Assembly (NCBI RefSeq): GCF_016545825.1
Contig: NC_052616.1
Span: forward strand, 42,019,529-42,083,528
Direction of reading: 5' to 3'
Length of the DNA stretch: 64,000 nucleotides
Origin: Eucalyptus grandis
Taxonomy: Eukaryota; Streptophyta; Magnoliopsida; Myrtales; Myrtaceae
Positions 1 to 9,999 of the stretch are shown one piece after another. The notes beneath the pieces are model-generated. The model did not search any database. It was given only the letters and a program-made list of their open reading frames with translations, and had not been told where the DNA came from. How positions within the stretch are numbered: the stretch's first letter is position 1; every line of letters starts with the position of its first letter. The position numbers were made by a program, and so were the translations under genes.

Positions 1-278
1 CATTCCATGCATGTAATACTGTGACACATTGTCAACATTCCATGCATATTGCAAACCCCTATAATCTACGGAAGTTCGGAGATGCTGTGGTCGCCATTGT
101 CTTTTGAGAGTAAATTAGAAATAAAGCATCTGAACGAAAACAAGTCTTTTTTCTGCTTGCTGTTCAAAATCAGATACTCGTATTCATGTACCTTATAATC
201 ATCACTTAAAATAATCTAGGCTAACCTTGTTAGGTCCACAAGTCTATCCGACACTGGTTTTATATCTTCTGCAAGTAA
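1..278. repeat. Low-copy repeat R1, copy a (left part)
   Basis: This stretch is recognisably similar to 4395-4670 and 4910-5450: the same order of phrases appears (a statement ending in cgaccatcttttgcag in the other copies, here atcttctgcaag). The copy resumes at 1174 after a MITE insertion. No gene is visible in it. Other copies are at 3366-3470 (short), 4299-4843 and 4844-5633, so R1 surrounds the sulfotransferase gene. It may be old flanking sequence duplicated along with a gene, but no second sulfotransferase was seen. Confidence 0.6.
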
Positions 279-1170
279 GGGCGCGTTTGGTAACGTTTCT
301 GTTTAAAAATTGTTTCTGGGAAAGAAATAGAAAAAAATGTTTCTGTTCCGGGAACAATTTTTGAACAAAAAATGCGTTTGGTAACTGTTTAAATATAAAA
401 AGAATAGAAACACGTTTGGTAAAATTTATATAATTTTTTATTTCTTTTAATTTTTTAATATTTTTATTTTATTTTTCTATTTTATTTCTTATTTTTTTTA
501 TTTATTTTTCCTTTTTTATTTTTTTCTTCTTTGGCCGCCGCCGCCTCGGCCATGGCCGGCGACCGGCCGGCGGCCTCGCCCCCACGGCGAGGCTCGGCCT
601 CGCCTTGGCCGGGCGAGCTCGAGCTCGCCAGATCCGGCGAGGCCGAGCTCGCCCAACGGCCGGCGAGGCTCGGCCTCGCTCGGCCACCGCCAGTCGGCGT
701 CGCCGGGCGGTGGCCCGGCGAGGCCGAGCCTCGCGCCGGGCGAGCTAGGCCTCGCCGGATCTGGGCGAGGCCGAGCCTCGCCCGGCCTAAGGCGAGGCCG
801 AGCCTCGCCCGCCACGGCCGGGCTCGGCCTCGCCGGGCCGCGAGCCTCGCCGTGGCCGGGCGAGGCCGCCGGCCCTCGTCGGCCGGTCGCGGCCATGGCC
901 AAGGCTGCGACCGGCCAAAGAAAAAAAGAAAGAAAAAAAGAAGAAGAAAAGAAAAAATAAAAAAGATAAGTATTTCTAGATTTTGTTCCGTTCAAAACAA
1001 GAAACAAGTTTTTTTTTGTTTCTTGTTTCTTTTCTTTTTTGTTCCTAGGAACAAAAGAACAAAAAAAGGAACAGAAACGCACACAAACGCGTTTTGTTTT
1101 TTTGTTCCCGAACAAAAAAATAGAAATTTTTGTTCCTGGGAACAGAAAATGCAGTGCAGCAAACGCGCCC
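279..1170. mobile_element. Harbinger-like MITE with CpG-rich core
   Basis: The ends are inverted repeats: the left end begins gggcgcgtttgg and the right end finishes caaacgcgccc. A 3-bp target duplication TAA flanks it (276-278 and 1171-1173), as expected for PIF/Harbinger elements. The arms are A/T-rich with repeated gttcc/ggaac motifs. The centre (about 530-925) is extremely GC-rich. Copies c and d of repeat R1 show the uninterrupted site with one TAA (near 4663), which supports both boundaries. No transposase is present, so the element is non-autonomous. Length 892 bp. Confidence 0.8.
530..925. repeat. CpG-rich palindromic core repeats inside the MITE
   Basis: Dozens of overlapping units of the form GGCGAGGCCGAGCCTCGCC run through this block, and its two ends are inverted copies of each other (both contain ggccatggcc and cggccggc). 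Pyrimidine-rich sequence flanks it on the left and purine-rich sequence on the right. Long open frames occur on both strands at once, which is a by-product of the composition and not evidence of coding. Related but decayed cores occur at 41890-42290 and 44690-44850 in other elements. Confidence 0.75.
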
Positions 1171-1173
1171 TAA

Positions 1174-1460
1174 GATCCCCATCTCAACCAGTAAAGATTA
1201 AAAATGCTGAATTTTGTAGGCATTACTTTCTCTAGTGCACGACAATCAAGTATCTTTCAGTGGTGAGGTTAGATACAGAGGCTTATCGCACGAGAAGATT
1301 CATTGCTGGATCCATTATTGCTCTGGAATAACGTAAGAAATCTGAAAAGGCACATAGAGGCTGTAAGTCACCGACACGCATAAAGATCACGTGATTGAAA
1401 CAGGAAAACCCCTTCTCAAAAAAGTGACTCAAGCCCAACTTAACAGTAAAAGTAGTGTAC
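1174..1460. repeat. Low-copy repeat R1, copy a (right part)
   Basis: Continuation of R1 after the MITE. It shares attaaaaatgctgaa, ctctctagtgca and the gcacgagaagattcattgc region with 4690-4836 and 5470-5630. No gene visible. Confidence 0.6.
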
Positions 1461-1539
1461 CGTTTTGGTGAAAAAAGAGATCCCAATGAATGGAGTCTTG
1501 AAAATATCTCCGCGAGGGTGGCTGGACACTCTTTTCACA

Positions 1540-1543
<4 letters not shown>

Positions 1544-1572
<29 letters not shown>
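1544..1572. repeat. (GA)n microsatellite
   Basis: About 14 uninterrupted GA dinucleotides. Confidence 0.95.
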
Positions 1573-2073
1573 CACTTTCAGTAATGGCAGGGGTGGCCTC
1601 GTGCGACGGCAGTGAAGAACGAGCAGCAAGCATGATGGCAGTTAGTATGTGCATGACCTAAGATCTGCTAAAACACATTTTTTTTTTTTTCATTGAAAGG
1701 ATTGTAATATTTGAAAATTCAAAGATATTGTACATGACATAGTAATGTGGTCTAGCTAAATGCTTGACTTTGGGGAGTTAGTATGTGCATTTTGACATTG
1801 TATCATCTTATCTTGTGGAAATAATTACTATAGATTATAAATCCCATCATGGCAACTAAAAAGAACTAAAGGACCATAATCTTCTCACTAGCAAATAAAA
1901 GGACGATGCATTCATAGAAGCACAAATACATTCTTATAGTTTTAACATTGCGATTAAACATACAGCACATCATGACACTAATTTACTCGCACAACTCTGA
2001 GAGGCCAACTGGACATTTGCCACAGACAGTCATTATTGATTATTGTTGCCATAGTAACAAACCCAAATTGAGA
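1573..2073. other. 3' flank of the sulfotransferase gene, no gene seen
   Basis: A/T-rich sequence downstream of the minus-strand sulfotransferase stop codon. It probably contains the 3' UTR and polyadenylation region, but no specific signal stands out. A T-run lies at 1679-1690. Confidence 0.5.
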
Positions 2074-3063
2074 TCAAAGCTTCAACCCTGAACCGTGCAT
2101 CTTCTCTTGCATGACACGGTCAACTCTCTCCCCCATCTCGACACTCATGTGATTCACCCAATCTCCGACGTCGCCTTTCCTAAAGTACGACTTGGTCTCT
2201 TGTCCAGTCGATAACCTCCCACTCTTGTTCACCTCCAGCATGCTCAAACTATCGAAGCTACACATCCTCACTATGCCGTCCACGGTCCCATCTCTCAGCT
2301 CTTGTTCGCCGAATGGACAACCTAAGAAATCGGCGAGCCTCTTGACATGAACATGCGGGTCCTTTTTCATGTCTTCGTACCTCAAGAACAACGCCCTGTC
2401 AGGCATCTCCAAGCTCACCTTGTAGTATCCCTGCACGTGGTCCCAGTAGGGTCCAAACGGGCTTACGCCCTGGCAGAAAGCATCGAGGCACTCTCCGAGC
2501 GGCATCCCACCTGTCTCTTTGGACCTCAGCTTGTTGGCGAAGTGCCAGAGCGAGACGAAGGTGTCCTTAGGGTTCCTGCACAGGTACACCAGCTTGCACC
2601 CAGAGTCCTTGACCGACTGTGGGAGTGATTGATAAGGCAAGTGGGTAGTGAAGAGCCTGGGGGGTGGTAGTGAATTGAGATTGGGGATCTCTTGCCCGAA
2701 GTAGAGCTTGAGCTCCAAGAATGGCACGAGGTCGTGGGGGCTTTGGGTGAGGAGAGGGTGTTGTTGCATTGAAGCCGGGTACTTGGCCCGGTTCGAGAGA
2801 CAGAAGAGGATGGCCTTCAACCAGGTGGTGCCGGACTTGGGGCCGGTGATGAGGAGGATGTCGGTTTCTTGGGCTCGGAAGTTGTCTTGGCAAGCGAGGA
2901 CCCCGTTCAAGAGCTTCGGGGCAACCCAGAAGCCTTGGTATTGGTAGAGAGAGGGGGTAATCCAGCCTTTTTCGTGAGGGAGCGAGGGAAGGAGGTCTCG
3001 GCATTTTTGGGAGATGTCATCTTCTTGCAAGTACTTTGCTTGGGAAGGTTGAGAGGGTGTCAT
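2074..3063 (-). CDS. Cytosolic sulfotransferase (plant SOT family)
   Basis: Predicted to transfer a sulfuryl group from PAPS to a hydroxyl on a small acceptor such as a flavonoid, hormone or desulfo-glucosinolate; the acceptor cannot be told from sequence. The frame is intact, 329 residues and a single exon, typical for plant SOTs. The PAPS 5'-phosphosulfate loop PKSGTTW is at residues 75-81 and the likely catalytic His is in TTHLPY (about H141). The 3'-phosphate-binding segment RNPKDTFVSLWHF begins near 163. LRYEDMKKDP lies near 227-236 and the C-terminal RKGDVGDW motif at 295-302. No signal peptide is seen, which fits a cytosolic enzyme. The ATG at 3061-3063 gives the normal N-terminus, with a short variable leader before the WYQYQGFW-like region. 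A SINE lies just upstream (3120-3320) and may have altered the promoter. Family assignment is sure; substrate is unknown. Confidence 0.95.
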   Translation of the reverse strand: MTPSQPSQAKYLQEDDISQKCRDLLPSLPHEKGWITPSLYQYQGFWVAPKLLNGVLACQDNFRAQETDILLITGPKSGTTWLKAILFCLSNRAKYPASMQQHPLLTQSPHDLVPFLELKLYFGQEIPNLNSLPPPRLFTTHLPYQSLPQSVKDSGCKLVYLCRNPKDTFVSLWHFANKLRSKETGGMPLGECLDAFCQGVSPFGPYWDHVQGYYKVSLEMPDRALFLRYEDMKKDPHVHVKRLADFLGCPFGEQELRDGTVDGIVRMCSFDSLSMLEVNKSGRLSTGQETKSYFRKGDVGDWVNHMSVEMGERVDRVMQEKMHGSGLKL

Positions 3064-3103
3064 GATGGAGGAAGTGAGGGAGAATTTCAGAGTGAAGTGT
3101 TAG

Positions 3104-3122
3104 TAATATAGCTACTTTATAC
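3104..3122 (-). promoter_or_regulatory. TATA-like sequence at the gene/SINE junction
   Basis: On the minus strand GGGTATAAAGTAG lies about 53 bp upstream of the sulfotransferase ATG. The TATAAA string (3116-3121) spans the junction between the target-site copy (ending at 3119) and the SINE (starting at 3120), so it was created by the insertion. A second candidate, TATATATATA, lies at 3316-3325 beyond the SINE. Use of either is not proven. Confidence 0.35.
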
Positions 3123-3320
3123 CCACCCACGCATGGCGGAGATGTTTGAGGGCTTGCCTTTCCTCTCCGGAGGTTCTGGGTTCGAACTCCTTATTAGCTC
3201 TGTGATTTAAGTGGAGGTCCATGGCAGTCAATTACTATACTAGTCTCCCCCAGGTATAGTCACGAATACCGAATCGGCATAAGCCAACAAGGGAAAGTGG
3301 ATCCTCAGTCACCAATATAT
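3120..3320 (+). mobile_element. tRNA-derived SINE in the sulfotransferase 5' flank
   Basis: The body is flanked by a perfect 14-bp direct repeat atatagctacttta (3106-3119 and 3321-3334). A near-consensus pol III B box, GGTTCGAACTCC-like (gggttcgaactcc, about 3178-3190), lies about 60 bp into the element. The distal part (ctcccccaggtatagtcacg) resembles the SINE at 5068-5298. The 3' tail is short and TA-rich rather than a long poly(A). Confidence 0.75.
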
Positions 3321-3334
3321 ATATAGCTACTTTA

Positions 3335-4298
3335 GGCTCGGCGAAGGGACAAAAGGGGGTTTGCTTATTATTAAATAGAGAGGCTTAGTGCATAAGAAAA
3401 TTCATATTGCTCGGTCCATTAGTGCTTTTGAATAATGGAAGAAATCTGGAAAGGCTTTAGCTAACTCCTTTTTTCACATGTAGTGGGTGTTTAATAAGTT
3501 AATCACTGTGTGTATAGGTCTTACTCGGTCAAATTGATATTTCTCGATACCCTACATTCAGATATTTTATATCATCTTTATATAAAGAGATTTTGGGCAT
3601 ACTTTTCGTACTCCTCGCATTATCCGCAACTCCCGTATTACTTAAAAACATGACAATTTTGGTAATTAAGCTTTTGATTTAGGACGATTTTCAGGTATTT
3701 TGGGAAGCACAAATAAGTCTCTCCCTCCTTAATTGCTTCATTGTGTCCTATTCTCTCAAACCTACCTAGCATCACTCATTAAATTTATCGGTTTAAACCG
3801 GTAACTACTCCTACTACTTAGGACGTTGCATTTGTCTGCATGCATCAAGATACCAGAAATCTAAATCTAACTCCCATTAACACGCATATACCAGACGTGG
3901 AGGGGGTTGGTTCCTTCAATGAATCTTCTTACTGGAAAATATTTTAAAATATTAGGATAATGTGCTCAAACACGATGAGATAGAGAGAAATTGAGACACA
4001 AAATGTATCATGATTTACCCTTAAACTAGGACTACATTTAGTAGAAGATTCCACTATAATTAACATCCTTACCATTTTCTATTACAACCCTCAATTACAA
4101 GAGATATATACACAGTAGTCATTCTTGAGCTCAAATCTAAACTACTAATCAAATATGGGCTCAAACTATAAAAGTCATTTGGTAGCTTGAGAGCACTGTC
4201 CCCGCCACCCCGCCAACTCACCGAGGAGTAAGACCCCTGTGCCTTCCTATCAATGAGGAGTATGAACTATATCCCAATATTAAAAGTATCATGCTCTC
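3335..4298. other. Intergenic; R1 fragment and possible LTR fragment
   Basis: 3366-3470 is a short copy of R1 (compare 1275-1420). About 3975-4240 resembles the end of a copia LTR (acacaaaatgta, then a dense stretch about a flowering-type accctt...actacatt motif), but only weakly. The rest is A/T-rich with no gene visible. Confidence 0.35.
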
Positions 4299-4843
4299 AC
4301 TTGATATCACAAATAAATCAAAATATTCAGTATCATTTTAAAATTTTTGACATACTTGTTGAAAACTGAAAGGGGAAGTCACTGTTCGAGTGTGTAGCAC
4401 TATGACACAGCATTAGCACCTCATGAATATTGGTTACAAATCTAATCTATGAAAATTCAGACTTAGAGATGTTGCAATCGTTGTTACTTTTTTTAGAGTA
4501 AATTAGTTATAAAAAATTTGAGTGAATTTTTGTCCTCTTTCTCCTTGATGTTCAAGAAAAGATAGTCGCTATGGAAGTACCTTACGATCATCTCTCAGGA
4601 TAATCTAAACAAATGTCATTAGGTCAACAACTCTATTAGACACTAGTCGACCATCTTTTGCAGCTAACGTCGCCATCTTAACAAGCAACGATTAAAAATG
4701 CTGAAGTTTGGAGGCCTTGCTCTCTCTAGTGCATTAATAAGTATTTTCAGTGGAGACGTTAAATGGAGAGGATCATTGCATGAGAAGATTCATTGCCGGG
4801 TCCCTCTCGAATAATGTTTGAAATCCGAGCAGGCTTTACCTAA
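4299..4843. repeat. R1 copy c, first unit of a direct tandem duplication
   Basis: Begins cttgatatcacaaataaat and ends gcaggctttacctaa. The next unit (4844-5633) repeats the same order from the same starting phrase. This copy lacks both the MITE of copy a and the SINE of copy d, so it serves as the empty-site reference for both. Confidence 0.8.
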
Positions 4844-5633
4844 CTTGATATCACAAATAAATTAAAATGTTTTTAATATTTTCGACGTACTTGTTGAAAA
4901 CTGAAAGGGGAGTCACCGTTTGAGTGTGTACTATGACACAGCATTAGCACCTCATGAATATTGATTACAAATCTAATCTGCGAAAATTCAAACTCAAAGA
5001 TGTTGCAATTGTTGTTACTTTTTTTTTTTAGAGTAAATTAGTTATATAAAGAATTTGAGTAAATTTTACCCATCGGTGGGTAGCCGTAATGGTTTGTGCT
5101 TTACTATCTCATCGTTGAGGGAACAAGTTTGAATATTCGATTACTAACGTCTTAAATGGAGAGCCTTGGTGGTGAGGTATTGGGCTAGCTCCCCTCCAAG
5201 TATAGTTAGGGATTGACGTTGGGGCCTGCCGAGCCCTGCGGCGGCCATGAGCACTCGTAAAGTTGTGCCAGGCCAGATCCTGGATACCAAAAAAAAAAAA
5301 ATTGAGTTAATTTTTGTCCTCTTTCTCCTTGATGTTCAAGAAAAGATAATCGCAATGGAAGTACGATCATCTCTCAGGATAATCTAAACAAATCTTATCA
5401 GGTCAACAACTCTATTGGACACTAGTCGACCATCTTTTGCAGCTAACGTTGCCATCTTAACAAGCAACGATTAAAAATGCTGAAGTTTGGAGGCCTTACT
5501 CTCTCTAGTGCATTAATAATCGAGTATTTTCAGTGGAGACGTTAAATGGAGAGGGTTATTGCATGAGAAGATTCATTGCCGGGCCCCTCTCGAATAATGT
5601 TAGAAATCCGAGCAGGCTTTACCTAACTCGTTT
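4844..5633. repeat. R1 copy d, second unit of the tandem duplication, carrying a SINE
   Basis: Collinear with 4299-4843 at high identity, apart from the SINE at 5068-5298. The breakpoint reads cttgatatcac in both units, so unequal exchange or a replication slip is a simple origin. No gene visible. Confidence 0.8.
5068..5298 (+). mobile_element. tRNA-derived SINE inside R1 copy d
   Basis: Flanking direct repeats agree at 14 of 16 bases (5052-5067, aatttgagtaaatttt; 5299-5314, aaattgagttaatttt). An A-box-like TAGCCGTAATGG lies near the 5' end and a B-box-like gtttgaatattcg about 40 bp later. It ends in a run of 12 or more A. R1 copy c at about 4520 has the uninterrupted site, which confirms insertion. 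Confidence 0.8.
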
Positions 5634-6539
5634 CTTTTCTGACATACACAGGCTTTAACTTGAAATTTGCGGCCCATCCGTGTCTGTGTTCATGAGTTGT
5701 ACCGCGCGAACTTGTAGATTCGTAATTATAGTGGACGAAAGTAATTAATGGCGAGGTATCAGGGCAGGGGAGGGAGGACATGAGGAGCAACATTGCGCAT
5801 GGACTCTTGCCAGGTTTTGTGTACGGGGATTTAGATTCAAGGTCCAGTAAAGTTTCAGGAATCTTTTACCCTGAGAATGAATAATATACTGGAGAGGATG
5901 AAAACCATAATTGATGTTTGTTCGGTAATCAAGTCAATTCTTAATAATTTCTATTATTCTTCAGAATAAAAAAAATAAAAATTCATTTTGTAACATCGGA
6001 TGATTTTTCTATTTCCAGAAATAGATCAATGGCCAAAGAATAAATCTAGAATAGAAAAAGAAGTAGAAAAAAGTTACTTTTTTATTCCAAAATAATTTTT
6101 GAAATCAAGTCATTTTTTTATTATTATTTTCTTCTTCCTCCGAGCACCAACACTCTTCTAGAGTTTTCGTATCGTATCAAACACCCCAACATGTGTTCAA
6201 CACTCTTGAACATTCTCCGACATTTAGTCAACATATGTAAAAAAATCTAACACCTGATCCAAATGAATCTGTTAGATCGAAGTTGTTAGATTCCTGTTAA
6301 GAATCTCATTTTGAATTCTCCCAAAAGTGTTTTCATCATTTATGGAAAAATCCAAAATTTTTTGTTTGCCTTTCCTTTAAAAAGAATGAAGACATCAATC
6401 CAAGCAAGGTGAACCATATGGGAATGAAGCCAAAAACACCTGGTCTCTGCTTAAAAGAAATGCTTAGAACTACTACAACAAAACTTTATTGAAATTTCAA
6501 ATTCTCAATGGGTTTGTGAAATTTTTATGTCAATAAACA
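5634..6539. other. Intergenic, decayed repeats, no gene seen
   Basis: 5910-6120 contains tttctatttccagaaatagatc and related arms that look like a decayed Harbinger-like MITE. 6140-6260 (acatgtgttcaacactcttgaac) is a decayed relative of the element at 17840-18522. Neither has clear ends. Confidence 0.35.
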
Positions 6540-8370
6540 TGTTGAGCAAAACAGAGGAAAGATGCGACTGGTAATAAACTATCACCCTCTTAACCTCTTC
6601 CTTCAAGATGAAAAATTCCCTCTATCGTCCAGAAACTCTCTCTTTACCGGATTATTAAAAGCCCAAATCTATTCCAACATTTCTAATCAAAAGTTCTCCC
6701 TTTTGGCCTAAAGGTAACACAATTCCTATTCCAGAAGGCCATATGTTGAATTTTCCAACTAATTTTGTCAAGTGCAGCAGTATACATTGATGATATTCTG
6801 TTTTACAGCCCTGATGAGGAATCCCACTACTAACTTCTTGGGCAGTTTGCAGAAATTGTGAAAGAACATGGGATTATGCTTTCTCAAAGAAAGATGAATA
6901 TTACCCAGACAGAAATTGAATTTATTGGTATGCATCTTAAGAAAGGAACATACTATTCAGGGCCACACATTGCTAAGGAATTACTAAAGTTTCTAGAGGA
7001 GAATTTCACAACAAAGCAAGTTTAGCAATTTCTTGAGATAATTAATTATCTCAGAGATTTTGTTCCAAACATTGTAAAACTGTTGATTCCACTACAATCA
7101 ATGCTAAAAGAAGAACCCCCCACCTTGGGGAAAATCTCAAACCAAAGCAGTTGTTGAACTTAAGGAGATCATGCAGACTCTTTTTCCATTATAAACCCCA
7201 TCAAAAGGAAAAGAATTCTCTAAACCGACGATAGTGATGAATACTAGGCAACCATCCTGTTTGAAGAAATTGATGGTAAGAGATACCTGTGTGCTTACAA
7301 AAGTGGAAAATTTTCTTAAGCTGAAATGTATTATCATTCCATTTTTAAAGAAATCTTGGTAGTGATATATGGAATAAAAAAGTTCGAATTCTATCTCATC
7401 AGCCATCACTTCATGGTAGAATTGGACATGACATCTTTTCGCTAGATAACCAAGTTCAAACAGAAGCAGATTCCACATTCTCAACTGCTTCGAGGGCTGA
7501 ATGATTTTCAAAATACACTTTTGAAACTAAACACATTGTTGGGAAGAAGAACGTGCTTGCTGATTTTCTGTCAAGATCAAAAGTACCGGCAGAAATCAAC
7601 ATGTATATCATGAGTAATGCTTTCCCTACTTTTCACCACAATGAAAAGTATAAGATCGAAAGAATACGAGATTGGCTAAGCTGGCAATACCCCCCAGTAG
7701 ATTGTTGAACAAATCCAAAATGACAGCTTCACTAAAAATCTGGAAAGTCTTATGTGGCAATGCCACACAGATCTATTCAGACTCCATGGAATTCAATTCT
7801 TTATCCTTTTGGATTAAATTCCAGCTATCCATTCATACACCCTTTAATCTGGAAGGAGGATGGCTTCCTTGATCACCTCTGATGGTTATTGTGGTACTTA
7901 ACCAATAAGTACTTAATAGCTATTGAAATTCCCACCATAAGGTTTATTGCCATATAACCCAGATATTTGGGCTTGAACGAAACACTGAAAAGGAAAGTGA
8001 CAAAAACCTCTTAGCTTTCTTCAATTGGTTTTATCCTCTCACTCACTAGAAGCATCTTCTGTAGTAAGAACTGAGAACTGTCCGACCAAACCCAAAGATT
8101 CACACTATTCTATTCTTTTGACAACCATGGGCTTTTGTGAAAAATAATGGCATCATCACTAATGCCCCACAAAGCATAGGAACCACATCCTATAAACCTC
8201 AACCGCACCTTAAGGAAGCTCGGATTTACAAATCTTTTCCAGGAATGATACGAAGCTAAGAAATTTGAGTCATGATATCCCACAGCCCATGTCCAACCAA
8301 ATTGGTTGATGGGTTTCAAAAAGAACGTTGGGACAAACGAATAATTTGAAGATCCGACAAAAATGACCAA
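6540..8370 (+). pseudogene. Endogenous pararetrovirus (Caulimoviridae-like) RT-RNase H relic
   Basis: Conceptual translation in shifting frames resembles the reverse transcriptase of plant pararetroviruses. The RT N-terminal region is at about 6550-6670. After an apparent internal deletion follows the catalytic box YIDDIL (about 6790-6807), then an RT thumb/connection region to about 7130 and an RNase H-like region at about 7190-7590. Downstream sequence to about 8370 has weaker similarity to the 3' part of such polyproteins. Several in-frame stops and frameshifts interrupt it, so it cannot encode a working protein. No LTRs flank it, consistent with a pararetrovirus rather than a Ty3 element. 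Genus is not assigned. RT family assignment is fairly sure; the outer limits are not. Confidence 0.7.
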
Positions 8371-9146
8371 TGTATTGACCAGAATTAAACCTAAAACAAT
8401 CTGCCCTATAAAATCCTAACCACCAAAATTTCACTACTCGATTAACCTCCGACGATCAGTAATATGCCGAAAAATTTAAGGGTTTTTCTTCCTAATGGTT
8501 GTGTGATCATGCAGATTCATTATCGCGTGGTGGGTCACCCAAATTTGGCCGAAATTCTAAATTATGATCCAAGCCATATAGAAATATGAATTTACCCATA
8601 CATAATTCAATGAAAATAAATAGAAATTCCAAAAATTTCACCAAGATAGAGATTGTAAACATACTCTAATACCAACTAATTGAATAAATATAAACTAAAA
8701 CCTTATGATTCTGATTTATCAATCACGGATAAATTCATACAAAATTCGGGATCGATTGGCAAAAACGTAAAGATCAACATACCTTCAGCCACTGATGAAA
8801 ATTTACAAATGTGGGAAACCTCAAAACCTTGGACAGATCCACTCAGCACTATTGATCTGCAATATGAGGAACACCAAATCTGTATGTCATGTTCTACTAG
8901 TCAATACCCCTCAAACCTGATGATGTGTTTTCTGTAATAATAAGGTTTGAATTATACAACATGACGTTTTTATTCCGTTTATTACATTATGCATATCTTC
9001 CATCAAGACCGTTATGGTAACATATTAATGATCAAATATCACGTAATACACGTGGGTAATAAATTGGACACTAAATTGGAATTTATTGAGAATATAATAT
9101 TGGGATCATATTTAGAATAATAAAAATATATTACATATTATAACAC
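8371..9146. other. Unassigned, no gene supported
   Basis: An 85-codon open frame at 8680-8937 has no recognisable motif and is probably chance or a further viral relic. The sequence is A/T-rich. Confidence 0.4.
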
Positions 9147-9999
9147 GATCATCTGAATGTGATGGCGATGGCGATGGCGATGACGATGGCCATAGTTTGG
9201 ATTGGAGTAGTTCGTTGATCGACTGTTGGAGGCCGAGAAAGCAATGGACTTTTAAGGTCAACACGTGCGGGTGTCGATCATGAGTAGGTGGAATTTGGTG
9301 ACTTGCGTGTCAAGCTAAAGAACAGTATTGCATACGTACGGTGCATGTGAGCTCGATACGCAGATAGATTTGATTAGATAGGTGCATGTGAGCTCGATAC
9401 ACAAATAGATTTGATTAGATAGCAAGCACTTCTCTGAAGTGAATGATTGGGATAAATATTTGCACTCTTATGATTGATGGAGTGGTCTCTATCCAGGAGG
9501 GATCCACTGTTTTGTGAGAGATGAGCGAATTAAGGTGGGAAAATTAGCTTTGCCTATGGTTATCTAGAAGGTAATATGCAAAGTTAGGAACTTGTCTGAC
9601 GTGCAGTAATCCTTCCTAGCGAGAATTGTTGATGTCGACTTGAAATGTATTATTGAGAGGAGGGGGGGTCTCGCTAGAATAATGCAAAATTGAACGACGA
9701 CATTGTGGCGTTGGTTTAAGGTGGATGATATATGACCTGTCTGATCAATATCAAGTGAAAAAGAAGAGTGCTATGGCCCCTTTGAATCAAATGCTTGAGA
9801 ACAGAATGAGGTTTGAGTTTACCGATAGGGTTTATTTGGTGAGATTTGGGGCCTGAAGTTTGTGAAGTTTGATATTTCATGTGGAATCCGAAGAGGATGC
9901 ATATTTCTTTTTCCCATCCATCTTGGAAGTAGTTTGCATTTGAAGATATGTTTGGCGATAGGTAAGTAGTTATGATCTAATTAGCTTGGGAAGCATGTA
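9147..9999 (+). repeat. Partial duplicate of phosphatase-gene intron 1
   Basis: Closely similar and collinear with 12833-13625, from gatcatctgaatgtgat to attagcttgggaagcat. It contains only intron sequence: exon 1 and the 5' splice site are absent. It keeps the GATGGC trinucleotide run and has its own local tandem duplication at 9340-9421. It lies 3.3 kb upstream of the gene in the same orientation. Confidence 0.85.
9340..9421 (+). repeat. Two tandem ~41-bp units
   Basis: The phrase ggtgcatgtgagctcgatac followed by agatttgattagatag occurs twice back to back. The parental intron at 13040-13080 has it once, so the duplication happened in this copy. Confidence 0.85.

Noticed and set aside
502..1235. 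Overlapping open frames of 199 and 234 codons on both strands
   Set aside because: They lie in the GC-rich core of a MITE and are Arg/Pro/Ala-rich in every frame; stop codons are rare there because of composition.
2347..3111. Plus-strand and alternative minus-strand frames across the sulfotransferase
   Set aside because: Antisense or shifted readings of a clearly conserved gene.
8680..8937. 85-codon frame as a gene
   Set aside because: No motif, no splice partners, A/T-rich surroundings next to a viral relic.
9150..9190. GATGGC repeat as a possible CRISPR-like or coding repeat
   Set aside because: Simple trinucleotide run also present in intron 1 of the phosphatase gene; no spacers.
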